Shown here piece after piece: positions 33,160 through 42,057 of a stretch of DNA of 64,000 bases. Both the position numbers and the translations under genes were made by a program. The notes under the pieces were generated by a model. That model did no database searches and was not told the origin of the DNA. It saw only the letters and a list, made by a program, of their open reading frames with translations. Every line of letters starts with the position of its first letter. The first letter of the stretch is position 1. The stretch is from Leifsonia sp. EB41 (GTDB taxonomy: Bacteria; Actinomycetota; Actinomycetes; Actinomycetales; Microbacteriaceae): positions 930,001 to 994,000 of the forward strand of contig NZ_JBGCCJ010000001.1 of NCBI RefSeq assembly GCF_041262565.1, written 5' to 3'.

Positions 33160-33513
33160 ATGGAGGATTATCGTCAACGACGCTGGGTAGATGAGCGACT
33201 TCGTGCCCTACAACGCGGAGAACCGGTCGACCCGTGGCCCCTAGACGAGAATGGTGAACCGTCTCGGCAGCCTTGGCTCGTCCCGGACAAACCGTCGCCA
33301 CCGGCGGTTCGGGTGAATCCTATTCAGGCGCCTAGCCAACGCATCGCGTACACCTTGGCCGCGGCAGCCGAGGAATGCGGTGTCTCGCCTCAGTTCTTGC
33401 GCGGCTACATCAGGCGCAACGACCTCGTCGTTCACTACGCCGGCACAAAGCCGATTATCCTCGCGGACGACCTCAAGGACTGGATCGAGCGTCTACCGAC
33501 CGAGCGCGCCTAG
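33160..33513 (+). CDS. MerR/AlpA-like helix-turn-helix protein
   Basis: ATG at 33160 (MEDYRQRRWVDERLR); upstream in-frame sequence from 33076 is a leader. The 117-residue protein has a charged N-terminal helix and a Pro-rich linker. The C-terminal helix-turn-helix reads IAYTLAAAAEECGVSPQFLRGYIRRNDLVVHYAGTKPIILADDLKDWIERL, cited as markers at residues 61-112. It has the form of an excisionase or AlpA-type factor placed at the attR end. It could be the recombination directionality factor, with the gene at 26595 as the alternative. Confidence 0.8.
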   Translation: MEDYRQRRWVDERLRALQRGEPVDPWPLDENGEPSRQPWLVPDKPSPPAVRVNPIQAPSQRIAYTLAAAAEECGVSPQFLRGYIRRNDLVVHYAGTKPIILADDLKDWIERLPTERA

Positions 33514-33521
33514 CGGTCGAG

Positions 33522-33551
33522 CGCCCACAAATCGCCCACAATCCGCCCACA
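33522..33551. other. arm-type integrase site repeats near attR
   Basis: CGCCCACA occurs at 33522-33529, 33533-33540 and 33544-33551, exact 11-base steps, 92 bases inside attR. Two identical octamers with the same step occur near attL. Confidence 0.75.
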
Positions 33552-33643
33552 CTTGGAAAATCCAAACACGACGAAAACGGATGAAAACCCGCGAAATCAC
33601 GCGGATTTCCTCATTCCTTCACTCGCCCGTTGGGGCTTCATTC

Positions 33644-33668
33644 GGGTTCGAGTCCCACTGGGGGCACC
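33644..33668 (+). other. attR core (25 bp)
   Basis: This is the second copy of the tRNA 3' end, with no upstream tRNA part, so it marks the right border of the element. Chromosomal sequence resumes after 33668 and leads into the 3' end of the NADH dehydrogenase gene. The span 33514-33835 has no gene other than att, arm repeats and the terminator at 33794. Confidence 0.93.
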
Positions 33669-33793
33669 TGTGACGCCGCCCTGACGCGCGTTGCTCTCGC
33701 AGGAAGACACATCTGAAAATCCTTCGGGACGGGCTTCTGAAGGAGATTTCCGGGCGCGTCGGGCGCATTCTCCTGCGCGTCCGTGAGGGGACG

Positions 33794-33828
33794 CAGAAGG
33801 CCCGGTCCCTCGGGGACCGGGCCTTCTG
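33794..33828 (-). terminator. terminator of the NADH dehydrogenase gene
   Basis: CAGAAGGCCCGGTCCC and GGGACCGGGCCTTCTG form a 16-bp perfect stem with loop TCG, eight bases beyond the ndh stop. It is strong and symmetrical but has no T tract. Confidence 0.85.
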
Positions 33829-33835
33829 GCGTGGC

Positions 33836-35227
33836 TTACTTGGCTGCGGCGGGTTCCTTTGCGACGGCCTTCTTCTTGGGGGCCTCGGCCGGAGCGGTCT
33901 CGAGGGCCGGCTTCGGGCGGGCGGCGAACTCCTCGAACGCGGCGCGCGGCGCCTGGAGGGCCTCCAACGAGACGATGTCGCGGCCGAGCCAGAAGTTGTT
34001 CCACCAACCCCACAGCACGCGGAACTTGCGCTCCCAGCTCGGCATCGCCAGGCCGTGGTAGCCGCGGTGCGCGAACCAGCCGAGCACGCCCTTGATGGCC
34101 AGCTTGCCGGACTGCAGCACGCCGATGCCCAGGCCCAGGCCCGCGACGGCGCCGAGGCTCTTGTGGTAGTACTGGCGCGGCAGTTCGCCGCGGAGGTCCG
34201 CGATGATGTTCTTCGCGAGCAGCTTGCCCTGGCGGACGGCGTGCTGGGCGTTCGGCACGCAGTAGCCGCCGACGCCCGCGCCGGTCAGGTCGGGGACGGC
34301 CGAGACGTCGCCGGCGCCCCAGGCGCCCTCGATGATCTCCTCGTCGGTGCCCACGCGCAGGTCGGCGCGGACGCGCAGCCGGCCGCGCTCCTCGATCGGG
34401 AGGTCGGTGTGGCGGACCACGGTCGGGTTGGCCATGACGCCGGCCGTCCAGACGATGAGGTCGGTCTCGAAGCTCTCGCCGGTGGACAGCTCGATGCGGC
34501 CGTCGACGGCGCTGGTGAGCTGCGTCTCCAGGTGGATCTCCGCGCCGCGCTCGGCGAGGTTCTTGATGACCCAGTGGCTGGTCGGGAGGGAGACCTCCGG
34601 CATGATCCGGCCCATGGCCTCGATCAGGTGGAAGTGCGTGTCCTCGAACGACAGCTCCGGGTACTTCGTGAGCAGCGCGCTCGCGAAGGAGCGCAGCTCG
34701 GCGAAGATCTCGATGCCCGCGAAGCCGCCGCCGATGACGGTGACGGTCAGCAGGCGGTCGCGCTCCGGGCCGGCCGGGAGGGTCGACGCCTTGTCGAAGT
34801 TCGTGAGCATCCGGTCGCGGATGTACACGGCCTCCTCGATCGTCTTGAGGCCGACCGCCTGGTCGGCGACGCCCGGGATCGGGAAGGTGCGCGACACGGC
34901 GCCCGCGGTGACCACGACGATGTCGTACTCGAACTCGTACGGCTCGCCGGCTGCCGGCTGGATGGTCGCCGTCTTGTTCGCGTGGTCGATGTAGCTGACC
35001 TTGCCGCTCACGATGTTCGTGCTCTTGAGGTGGCGGCGGTGCGAGACCACCGCGTGGCGGGGCTCGATGGAGCCGACGGCCACCTCGGGGAGGAACGGCT
35101 GGTACGTCATGTACGGCAGCGGGTCGACCATGGTGACGTCGGCCTCGCCCGAGCGGAGCTGCTTCTCGAGCTTCCACGCGGTGTAGAAACCGGCGTATCC
35201 TCCGCCGACGATCAGGATTTTGGGCAC
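33836..35227 (-). CDS. ndh: type II NADH dehydrogenase (NAD(P)/FAD-dependent oxidoreductase)
   Basis: GTG start at 35227 gives MPKILIVGGGYAGFYTAWKLE; a longer start at 35248 is less family-like. The 463-residue protein has the FAD Rossmann motif GGGYAGF, a second dinucleotide fold VIGGGFAGIE, and the FAD-binding WGAGDVSAVPDLTGAGVGGYCVPNAQHAVRQGK. The C-terminal part (GWWNNFWLGRDIVS) is the membrane-associating region, followed by a Lys/Ala/Pro-rich tail. NDH-2 passes electrons from NADH to menaquinone without pumping protons. It lies alone on the right flank of the mobile element. Confidence 0.93.
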   Translation of the reverse strand: MPKILIVGGGYAGFYTAWKLEKQLRSGEADVTMVDPLPYMTYQPFLPEVAVGSIEPRHAVVSHRRHLKSTNIVSGKVSYIDHANKTATIQPAAGEPYEFEYDIVVVTAGAVSRTFPIPGVADQAVGLKTIEEAVYIRDRMLTNFDKASTLPAGPERDRLLTVTVIGGGFAGIEIFAELRSFASALLTKYPELSFEDTHFHLIEAMGRIMPEVSLPTSHWVIKNLAERGAEIHLETQLTSAVDGRIELSTGESFETDLIVWTAGVMANPTVVRHTDLPIEERGRLRVRADLRVGTDEEIIEGAWGAGDVSAVPDLTGAGVGGYCVPNAQHAVRQGKLLAKNIIADLRGELPRQYYHKSLGAVAGLGLGIGVLQSGKLAIKGVLGWFAHRGYHGLAMPSWERKFRVLWGWWNNFWLGRDIVSLEALQAPRAAFEEFAARPKPALETAPAEAPKKKAVAKEPAAAK

Positions 35228-35266
35228 AGTAATGCGTCTCCTCAACACGAAAGTATGGGTGTTAAT

Positions 35267-36565
35267 CTACCCCCTGCTGCGCTCTCGCCTGAAATGCAGC
35301 CACGCACCGACCCCGCCGAGGGCGAGGAGTGTGACGAAACCGGAGATCAGACCGAACGGCAACCAGAAAGCGGTGAGGACGCTCCATTGCGGCCAGAAGA
35401 ACGATCCCCATGCTACAGGTCGTTCCGGGCTCAGCTTCGCGGGCGCCGGCGCGGCCTGCGCCTCCGGCGCCTGCGGGACGGCCGTGGCGGGGGTGTCCGC
35501 CCGGCGGTGGATGTGGATCCACTGGGTCAGGTCGCCCATCGGGTTCGCGCTCACGTGCGGGACGGTCGCGGTCACCGCGGCCGCCGCGTCGAGCAGCCCG
35601 TACCCGTAGACCGGGCTCGGGACCGTCGTGACACCGGCCGGCTTGCGCGCGGTGCGGATGATCCGGTTGATGACATCCGGCGCCTTCAGCTCGGGATGCG
35701 CGGCCCGGACGAGCGCGACCGCCCCGGCGACCAGCGGCGCCGCCCCGCTGGTTCCCGCCCACTGCACGTAGCCTCCGCCCGGGTTCGCGCCGACCAGCTC
35801 CTCGCTCGGCGCTGACACGCCGATCGTGATGCCCTGCGACGACGCGTCGAAGGAGGCCTGCCCGGCCCGGTCGACGCCGGCGACGGTGAGGACGCCCGGG
35901 ATGGTGGCCGGCGCGCCGACCTCGGTCGTCCCGCTCCCCCGGTTTCCGGCCGCCGCGACGACGACCACGTCGTGCGAGAACGCGTACTGGAACGCGTCGT
36001 CCCAGCTCGGCGGCCAGTCGAGGGTGTTGCGGGTGAGCGAGATGTTGATGACGGAGGCGCCGCTGTCGACCGCCCAGCGCACCGCCTTCGCGATCTGGTC
36101 GTCGTTGTCGACCGCGCCCGTCGACTTCCCGAGCGCGACGGAGGCGGTGAGGATGCTCGCCTGCGGAGCCGCGCCCAGCACTCCCGTGTCGGGGCCGGTG
36201 CCCCGCCCGGCGAGCAGGGAGGCCACCCAGGTGCCGTGGTTCGCAGCGTCCCCGTCGCCCAGCGGCTTCTGGCCGTTCGCCGCGCCGACGCCGGACACGT
36301 CCGTGCCGCCGGTCACCGCGCCGGCCAGGTCGGGTACCGTCCCGTCGACGCCGGTGTCGATCACCGCGACCTTGACGCCCGCGCCCTTGGTCGTCTGCCA
36401 GGCCTGGGCGAAGCCGTACTCGGCCAACCAGTACTCCATGTCGCGCACCTGGTCGGCGTGCGCGGGGGTCGCGGGAGCGATCCCGACCACGAGGGCGGCG
36501 GCGAGCGCCGTCGCGCCCGCAGCCAGGGTGCGGCGGAGCCGGGTCAGCCGGCCTGGATGCGGCAC
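35267..36565 (-). CDS. membrane-anchored S8 subtilisin-type serine protease (mycosin-like)
   Basis: I use the GTG at 36565 (MPHPGRLTRLRRTL), which overlaps the DUF501 gene by 22 bases and gives a proper signal peptide ending PAHA. The 432-residue protein carries the full triad: Asp in VAVIDTGVDG, His in NHGTWVASLLAG, Ser in GTSGAAPLVAGAV, plus oxyanion Asn in AAAGNRGSG. A C-terminal transmembrane helix (about residues 398-420) and a basic tail anchor it, a layout shared with type VII secretion mycosins; no secretion genes are nearby, so the substrate is unknown. Confidence 0.9.
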   Translation of the reverse strand: MPHPGRLTRLRRTLAAGATALAAALVVGIAPATPAHADQVRDMEYWLAEYGFAQAWQTTKGAGVKVAVIDTGVDGTVPDLAGAVTGGTDVSGVGAANGQKPLGDGDAANHGTWVASLLAGRGTGPDTGVLGAAPQASILTASVALGKSTGAVDNDDQIAKAVRWAVDSGASVINISLTRNTLDWPPSWDDAFQYAFSHDVVVVAAAGNRGSGTTEVGAPATIPGVLTVAGVDRAGQASFDASSQGITIGVSAPSEELVGANPGGGYVQWAGTSGAAPLVAGAVALVRAAHPELKAPDVINRIIRTARKPAGVTTVPSPVYGYGLLDAAAAVTATVPHVSANPMGDLTQWIHIHRRADTPATAVPQAPEAQAAPAPAKLSPERPVAWGSFFWPQWSVLTAFWLPFGLISGFVTLLALGGVGAWLHFRRERSRG

Positions 36566-37056
36566 TCGCACACCTCGGGCGACCAGCCGCCCCGCGCGAG
36601 CGCCAGGTCGCCGATCGGGTTGACGCCGGGGCCGGCGGCGAGCGCGTGCGCCGCGAGCGCGTGCAGGCACTTGACGCGGGTCGGCATCCCGCCCGCCGAG
36701 ACGCCGGCGAGCTCCGCCACGACGCCGATGGACTCGCGGTCGGCGAGGTACTGCTCGTGGGCTGCCCGGTACTGGTCGCGCACGTCCTCGTCCTCGGCCA
36801 GGAGGTCGTTGTACTCGTTCATCACCTGGGTGGCCTCCAGCTGCGACATCGCGGCGGTGGCGGCGGGGTGCGAGAGGTAGTAGAAGGTCGGGAACGGCGT
36901 GCCGTCGTCCAGCCGCGGGGCGGTGGAGACCACCGTCGGGCGGCCGCACACGCAGCGCGCGGCGATCCCGACGACGTTGCGCGCCGGGCGGCCGAGCTGC
37001 TCGGTCACGGCGGCGATATCGGCGTCGGTGACGGGGTCGAACGGGGGTCTGGTCAT
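36544..37056 (-). CDS. DUF501 family protein
   Basis: The 170-residue protein matches DUF501: RPARNVVGIAARCVCGRPTVVSTAPRLDDGTPFPTFYYL near the start, then the helical middle, and VKCLHALAAHALAAGPGVNPIGDLAL at the end. Cys residues in RCVCG and VCECR could bind metal. DUF501 genes stand between the ftsB-like gene and the next enzyme gene in many actinobacteria, the same order as here (18 bases from the FtsB-like gene). Function unknown. Confidence 0.92.
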   Translation of the reverse strand: MTRPPFDPVTDADIAAVTEQLGRPARNVVGIAARCVCGRPTVVSTAPRLDDGTPFPTFYYLSHPAATAAMSQLEATQVMNEYNDLLAEDEDVRDQYRAAHEQYLADRESIGVVAELAGVSAGGMPTRVKCLHALAAHALAAGPGVNPIGDLALARGGWSPEVCECRIQAG

Positions 37057-37074
37057 GTGATGCCTTGCGTTTCG

Positions 37075-37596
37075 CTACTTGCTCGGTGCGGGAGTCGGGG
37101 TCGGGGCAGGCGCCGGCGTGCTGCCGAGCTGCGCCGGGGTGGCGTCGGTGAGGCCCGCGCCCATCAGCGAGCCGAACAGGGAGCCGACCCAGTCGGTGCG
37201 GGTCTTCTGGAGCTTGGAGCTCACCGGCGTGGTGTCGCCCTTCGCCGCGGGGGCGCGGTCGTCGATGACGAGGTAGCTGGTCTCCCCCGGCATGACGTAG
37301 TACAGCCGGTCACGCGCCTGGGCACGGATGTAGCTCGGGTCGTTCCAGCGGGCGCGCTGCTCCTTGAGCGCGTCCACCTGCGCGGACAGCTCCTGGACGG
37401 CCTTCTGCTGGTCGGCGATCTGCTGCCGCTGCGCGAGGTAGCCCTGCAGCGACGGCGCCAGGATGACGACGGCGAGCACGACGGCTCCCATCATCACGAG
37501 CGAGAAGGCGGAGAAGTGCAGTCCGCGCAGCCAGCGCCCGGTCGCCGTCGGCTGCTCGAAGGAGGCGGCGACGCGCTGCGTGCGCGGCTTCGGCAT
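37075..37596 (-). CDS. FtsB/DivIC-like septum formation initiator protein
   Basis: ATG at 37596 (MPKPRTQRVAASFEQ); 173 residues. The single transmembrane helix is at about residues 31-50, followed by a coiled coil (RQQIADQQKAVQELSAQVDALKEQRARWNDPSYIRAQARDRL, residues 57-99) and the family phrase LYYVMPGE. FtsB-type proteins form a complex with FtsL and FtsQ at the division site. The C-terminus is a Pro/Ala/Thr-rich tail. The synteny eno-ftsB-DUF501 supports the call. Confidence 0.9.
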   Translation of the reverse strand: MPKPRTQRVAASFEQPTATGRWLRGLHFSAFSLVMMGAVVLAVVILAPSLQGYLAQRQQIADQQKAVQELSAQVDALKEQRARWNDPSYIRAQARDRLYYVMPGETSYLVIDDRAPAAKGDTTPVSSKLQKTRTDWVGSLFGSLMGAGLTDATPAQLGSTPAPAPTPTPAPSK

Positions 37597-37704
37597 GGCC
37601 CCTCCTGCGGTTCTCGGCGGACGTGGAGGACCGGGCGTCCCCGCTGTCAATCGTAGGCGATCCGCCCTGAGCGGCGGCCGCGCGGGCGGGGTGTCGCGGG
37701 GTGC

Positions 37705-37950
37705 TCACTGCGCGGTCAGCATGACGACGAGCCGGACGGCGCCGACGGCGACCAGCCCGAGGCCGCCGAGCGTGAACACCAGCCCGATCGCGCGGGCGTC
37801 GCGCGGCCGGAACCGCTCCCGGGCATCCCGGTCGGCGAACAGGGCCGCCGCCCGCTCGGGCCGCCGCAGCAGGTAGGCGCCGAACACGACGAACAGCGCA
37901 GCCAGCAGCAGGAACACCCCGAGCACCAGAACCTCCCCCGAAACCCGCAC
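37705..37950 (-). CDS. small two-helix membrane protein
   Basis: The 81-residue protein has transmembrane helices at about residues 7-27 and 55-78, separated by a charged loop (RRPERAAALFADRDARERFRPRDARA). It is likely inserted with both termini outside. No family recognised. It lies between the FtsB-like gene and eno and reads in the same direction as both. Confidence 0.65.
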   Translation of the reverse strand: MRVSGEVLVLGVFLLLAALFVVFGAYLLRRPERAAALFADRDARERFRPRDARAIGLVFTLGGLGLVAVGAVRLVVMLTAQ

Positions 37951-37972
37951 CCCCGTATCCTCCCAGCTACGA

Positions 37973-38029
37973 CGAAGGGTGAGTAGTCGCGGAAATCCGT
38001 GACGGATAACCGCGACAACTCACCCTTCG
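37973..38029. repeat. large interrupted palindrome after eno
   Basis: Arms 37973-37992 (CGAAGGGTGAGTAGTCGCGG) and 38010-38029 pair over 20 bases with one mismatch; the loop holds a small ATCCG/CGGAT hairpin. It begins 9 bases beyond the eno stop, so it probably ends eno transcription. It is of a different sequence family from the repeats at 6887 and 16641 but has the same architecture. Confidence 0.85.
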
Positions 38030-38037
38030 GCGGTGTA

Positions 38038-39357
<1,320 letters not shown>

Positions 39358-39431
39358 CTAGTGACGTCGGGTTAACGGCTTTAACGGAGTGGCGGGATGC
39401 TTACGACAAATGGCGCGAGCGTGGTCGCCGC

Positions 39432-40724
39432 TCACGACAGCGGCTTGAACTCCAGCGCGGCGGCGTCCGCGGTCCCCGGGTCGACGAACGCGAACGACCG
39501 GTACCCGGCCGCCGCCGCGCGGTCCAGCACGCCCTTGAGGTTCTTCGCCCGCCGGTCGAGCCGGACCCGGCGGCCGGAGGCCACGAGCTCGGACTTGATC
39601 GCCATCAGCCGGTCGAGCGGGACGCTCGGGTCATGGACGAGCACCACGGTGTCGAGCGCCGCGTCCTCCGGCACGTCGATCAGGTCCACGACGCGCTCGA
39701 AGCCGATCGAGAACCCGCACGCCGGAACGTCGCTGCCGAGGAAGCGCCCGATCATCCCGTCGTAGCGGCCGCCGCCGCCCACCGAGCTGCCGGAGCCCGG
39801 GTGCGCGATCTCGAAGATCGTGCCGGTGTAGTAGCCCATGCCGCGCACCAGGGTGGGGTCGAACCGCAGCGCCACGCCCTCCGGGAGGGTGTCGAGGGCG
39901 TGCGCCAGCGACTCCAGGGCGGCGATGGCGTCGGTGTCCATGCCCTCTGGCAGGATGCCGGAGATCGACTCGACGGTCAGCTCGACGCCGCCCTCCGCGA
40001 GGTGCGGCTCGAGCGCCGAGAGGATACCGCCCAGCACCGCGGCGGAGTCCGCGCCGCCCTCGCTCAGCTCGGCAACGACGCCCTCCGCGCCGATCTTGTC
40101 GAGCTTGTCGATTGAGATGAGCACCTGCGGCCAGCGCGACTCCGCGAAGCCGCAGTACTCGAGCAGCCCGTTCAGGATGCGGCGGTCGTTGATCCGGATG
40201 GTGCAGCCGGTCAGGCCCAGCGCCTCCAGCGCCGCGGCGGTCGCGGTGATGAGCTCGACCTCCGCGAGCTGCGAGCCCTCGCCGATGATGTCGATGTCGC
40301 ACTGCACGAACTGGCGGTAGCGGCCCTTCTGCGGCCGCTCGGCCCGCCAGACCGGGGCGATCTGGATGCTGCGGAAGACGGGAGGCAGCTCGGCCCGGTG
40401 GGTGGCGTAGAAGCGGGCCAGCGGCACGGTGAGGTCGAAGCGGAGACCGAGGTCGCAGAGCGCGAGAGTGTCCCCCGACTCGATCGCGGCGCGCAGGTCG
40501 TCGCCGCCGAGGCCGCGCTTGAGGACGCTGAAGGCGAGCTTCTCGTTGTCTCCGCCGAGGCCCGAGTGCAGGCGCGCGACGTCCTCCACGACCGGGGTCT
40601 CGATCTCGTCGAAGCCGTGCGCGGCGAAGCTCCGGCGGATCACGCCCAGCGCATGCTCGCGGCGGGCCTTCTCGGCGGGGAGGAAGTCGCGCATGCCGCG
40701 GGGCGGGGTGATCGGGGAAGCCAT
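39432..40724 (-). CDS. hisS: histidyl-tRNA synthetase
   Basis: ATG at 40724 (MASPITPPRGMRDFLPAEKARREHAL). The open frame continues upstream through the 51-bp repeats, but that part is not family-like. The 430-residue class II synthetase shows motif 1 region HGFDEIETPVVED, motif 2 FRSIQIAPVWRAERPQKGRYRQFVQCDIDIIGE, histidine-specific LVRGMGYYTGTIFE, motif 3 SVGGGGRYDGMIGRF and GFSIGFERVVDL, and a C-terminal anticodon-binding domain. It charges tRNA-His. Confidence 0.98.
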   Translation of the reverse strand: MASPITPPRGMRDFLPAEKARREHALGVIRRSFAAHGFDEIETPVVEDVARLHSGLGGDNEKLAFSVLKRGLGGDDLRAAIESGDTLALCDLGLRFDLTVPLARFYATHRAELPPVFRSIQIAPVWRAERPQKGRYRQFVQCDIDIIGEGSQLAEVELITATAAALEALGLTGCTIRINDRRILNGLLEYCGFAESRWPQVLISIDKLDKIGAEGVVAELSEGGADSAAVLGGILSALEPHLAEGGVELTVESISGILPEGMDTDAIAALESLAHALDTLPEGVALRFDPTLVRGMGYYTGTIFEIAHPGSGSSVGGGGRYDGMIGRFLGSDVPACGFSIGFERVVDLIDVPEDAALDTVVLVHDPSVPLDRLMAIKSELVASGRRVRLDRRAKNLKGVLDRAAAAGYRSFAFVDPGTADAAALEFKPLS

Positions 40725-40762
40725 GCGACGATTCTTCCAGATGGAGGCCTTCGGATGCCTCG

Positions 40763-40926
40763 GATGCCGCCCGCCTGTGGAACCGCATCGCGGCAGAGAC
40801 CGGCTTACCAACCGATGCCGCCCGCCTGTGGAACCGCATCGCGGCAGAGACCGGCTTACCGACCGATGCCGCCCGCCTGTGGAACCGCATCGCGGCAGAG
40901 ACCGGCTTACCAACCGATGCCGCCCG
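40763..40926. repeat. 3 x 51-bp tandem repeat upstream of hisS, plus an 11-base stub
   Basis: Units start at 40763, 40814 and 40865; each begins GATGCCGCCCGCCTGTGGAA. They differ only at one or two bases near the unit ends, and an 11-base fourth start lies at 40916. The array begins 38 bases before the hisS ATG on the opposite strand, so it lies in the hisS leader or promoter. The length is a multiple of three, which is why a long open frame runs through it. Confidence 0.92.
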
Positions 40927-41234
40927 GGGGGATCGCGGGGAGGACGGCCGGAGTCGTAGACTGCCCCCGTTGCCACCCTGATGTCGTGCCGACCCCGCGC
41001 GATGCGGTGGTGTCCCAGTGAGGACCTGGCATGAGCCGCAGTCGTCCGACCACGTCGGCTGCGTTGCCAGACACACGACAACGCGTCCGCCCAGGGCCGG
41101 GATGATTGCGCCGCCGTTCGGCGCCGTCGGACCCGATCGGCGGCCCGGGTCCCCCGGCGGGCGCGCTGCCGGCCTGCGCAGCATCCATCTGACAGAACAC
41201 GCCGCGTCCGATCGTGACGAGGCGGCATGTCCTG
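40927..41234. other. stretch without a recognised gene between hisS repeats and siderophore operon
   Basis: The 308 bases upstream of the hisS repeat array and downstream of the siderophore ATPase stop hold no protein-like ORF. I saw only a TAGACT -10-like hexamer near 40957 on the plus strand and several short GC-rich inverted repeats (for example CGGCGCCG near 41119). The hisS promoter probably lies here on the minus strand. Confidence 0.5.
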
Positions 41235-42053
41235 TCAGGCAGTGTGTCCCGGGTGGTGCCTCCCCAACGGCACGACGAGCGGGGTGCCGGCGACCGGGTC
41301 GGGCGCGATGACCGACTCGACGCCGAAGACATCGCGGACGAGGCCCGCGGTGACGACCTCCGCGGGATCGCCCGACGCGACGATCGACCCCGCCCGCATC
41401 GCCACCAGGTGATCGGCGTACCGCGCGGCCAGATTGAGGTCGTGCAGGACCATGACCACCGTCGTGCCGCGCGCCGCGTTCAGGTCGAGCAGCAGGTCGA
41501 GCACGTCGAGCTGGTGGCTGATGTCGAGGAAGGTGGTCGGCTCGTCCAGCAGCAGGATGCCGGTCTGCTGGGCGAGCGCCATCGCGATCCAGACGCGCTG
41601 GCGCTGGCCGCCGGAGAGCTCGTCGATCGCGCGGTCGGACAGCTCGGCGACGCCGGTCGCGGCCATCGCCTCCTGCACGGCCGTGTCGTCCTCGGCCGTC
41701 CAGCGCCGGAACCAGCCCTGGTGCGGGTAGCGGCCGCGCGAGACGAGGTCGGCCACGGTGATCCCGTCGGGCGCGGTGGGCGTCTGCGGCAGCAGGCCGA
41801 GCCGGGTGGCGACCTCCTTGGTGGGCAGGGAGCGGATGTCCGCGCCGTCGAGCAGCACGCTGCCGGAGGCCGGGGCCAGCAGCCGGGACAGCCCGCGCAG
41901 CAGGGTGGACTTGCCGCAGGCGTTCGGCCCGACGATGGCGGTGACGCGGCCCGGTGGGAGGTCGAGGTCGAGGCCGTCGACCACGACCCGGCCATCGTAG
42001 GCCAGAGTGAGGTCGCGCGCGGCCAGGGTCTGTTCGGTCATGCTGTTGTTCAC
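41235..42053 (-). CDS. ferric-siderophore ABC importer ATP-binding protein (FecE/FepC type)
   Basis: The 272-residue protein (GTG at 42053, alternative ATG at 42041) has Walker [15 protein letters not shown], signature LSGGQRQRV, Walker [13 protein letters not shown] and switch [10 protein letters not shown]. The GPNACGKST and DEPTTFLDI forms are typical of siderophore/B12 importers. It is the last gene of an operon with two FecCD permeases and a binding protein, under an iron box at 45280. The exact siderophore is unknown. Confidence 0.95.
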   Translation of the reverse strand: MNNSMTEQTLAARDLTLAYDGRVVVDGLDLDLPPGRVTAIVGPNACGKSTLLRGLSRLLAPASGSVLLDGADIRSLPTKEVATRLGLLPQTPTAPDGITVADLVSRGRYPHQGWFRRWTAEDDTAVQEAMAATGVAELSDRAIDELSGGQRQRVWIAMALAQQTGILLLDEPTTFLDISHQLDVLDLLLDLNAARGTTVVMVLHDLNLAARYADHLVAMRAGSIVASGDPAEVVTAGLVRDVFGVESVIAPDPVAGTPLVVPLGRHHPGHTA

Positions 42054-42057
42054 TGTC

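Larger units (their letters stand above)
24791..33668. mobile_element. 8.85-kb integrated element, candidate capsid- and tape-measure-encoding phage satellite
   Basis: The element is bounded by identical 25-base repeats, attL in the tRNA-Leu 3' end and attR at 33644-33668. Contents in order: integrase, XRE regulator, AlpA-like factor, unknown, replication-initiator-like gene with internal iterons, zinc-finger-like protein, beta-rich protein, unknown, major capsid protein, tape measure protein, tRNA-like gene, DUF4236-like ORF, HTH protein. No terminase, portal, protease, connector, tail tube, baseplate, holin or lysin gene is visible, so it cannot build or package a virion alone. The ORFs are intact and have good ribosome-binding sites, which argues against simple decay. 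Confidence 0.9.

Noticed and set aside
24791-33668. Simple prophage remnant
   Set aside because: Not excluded, but integrase, capsid, tape measure and regulator ORFs are intact and att sites perfect; decay usually leaves truncated genes. Kept as the main alternative in the findings.
24791-33668. Integrative conjugative element
   Set aside because: No relaxase, FtsK/TraB-type translocase or mating-pair gene was seen; the virion genes point to a phage-related element.
35267-36565. Type VII secretion locus (from the mycosin-like protease)
   Set aside because: No EccB, EccC, EccD or WXG100 genes are near; the neighbours are DUF501 and an FtsB-like gene.
40763-40926. CRISPR array
   Set aside because: The 51-bp units are directly adjacent with no unique spacers, and no cas gene is present.
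40725-41228. Longer N-terminus of HisS through the 51-bp repeats
   Set aside because: The family N-terminus starts at MASPITPPRGMRDF; the upstream residues are repeats of a Ser/Arg/Cys peptide with no counterpart in synthetases.
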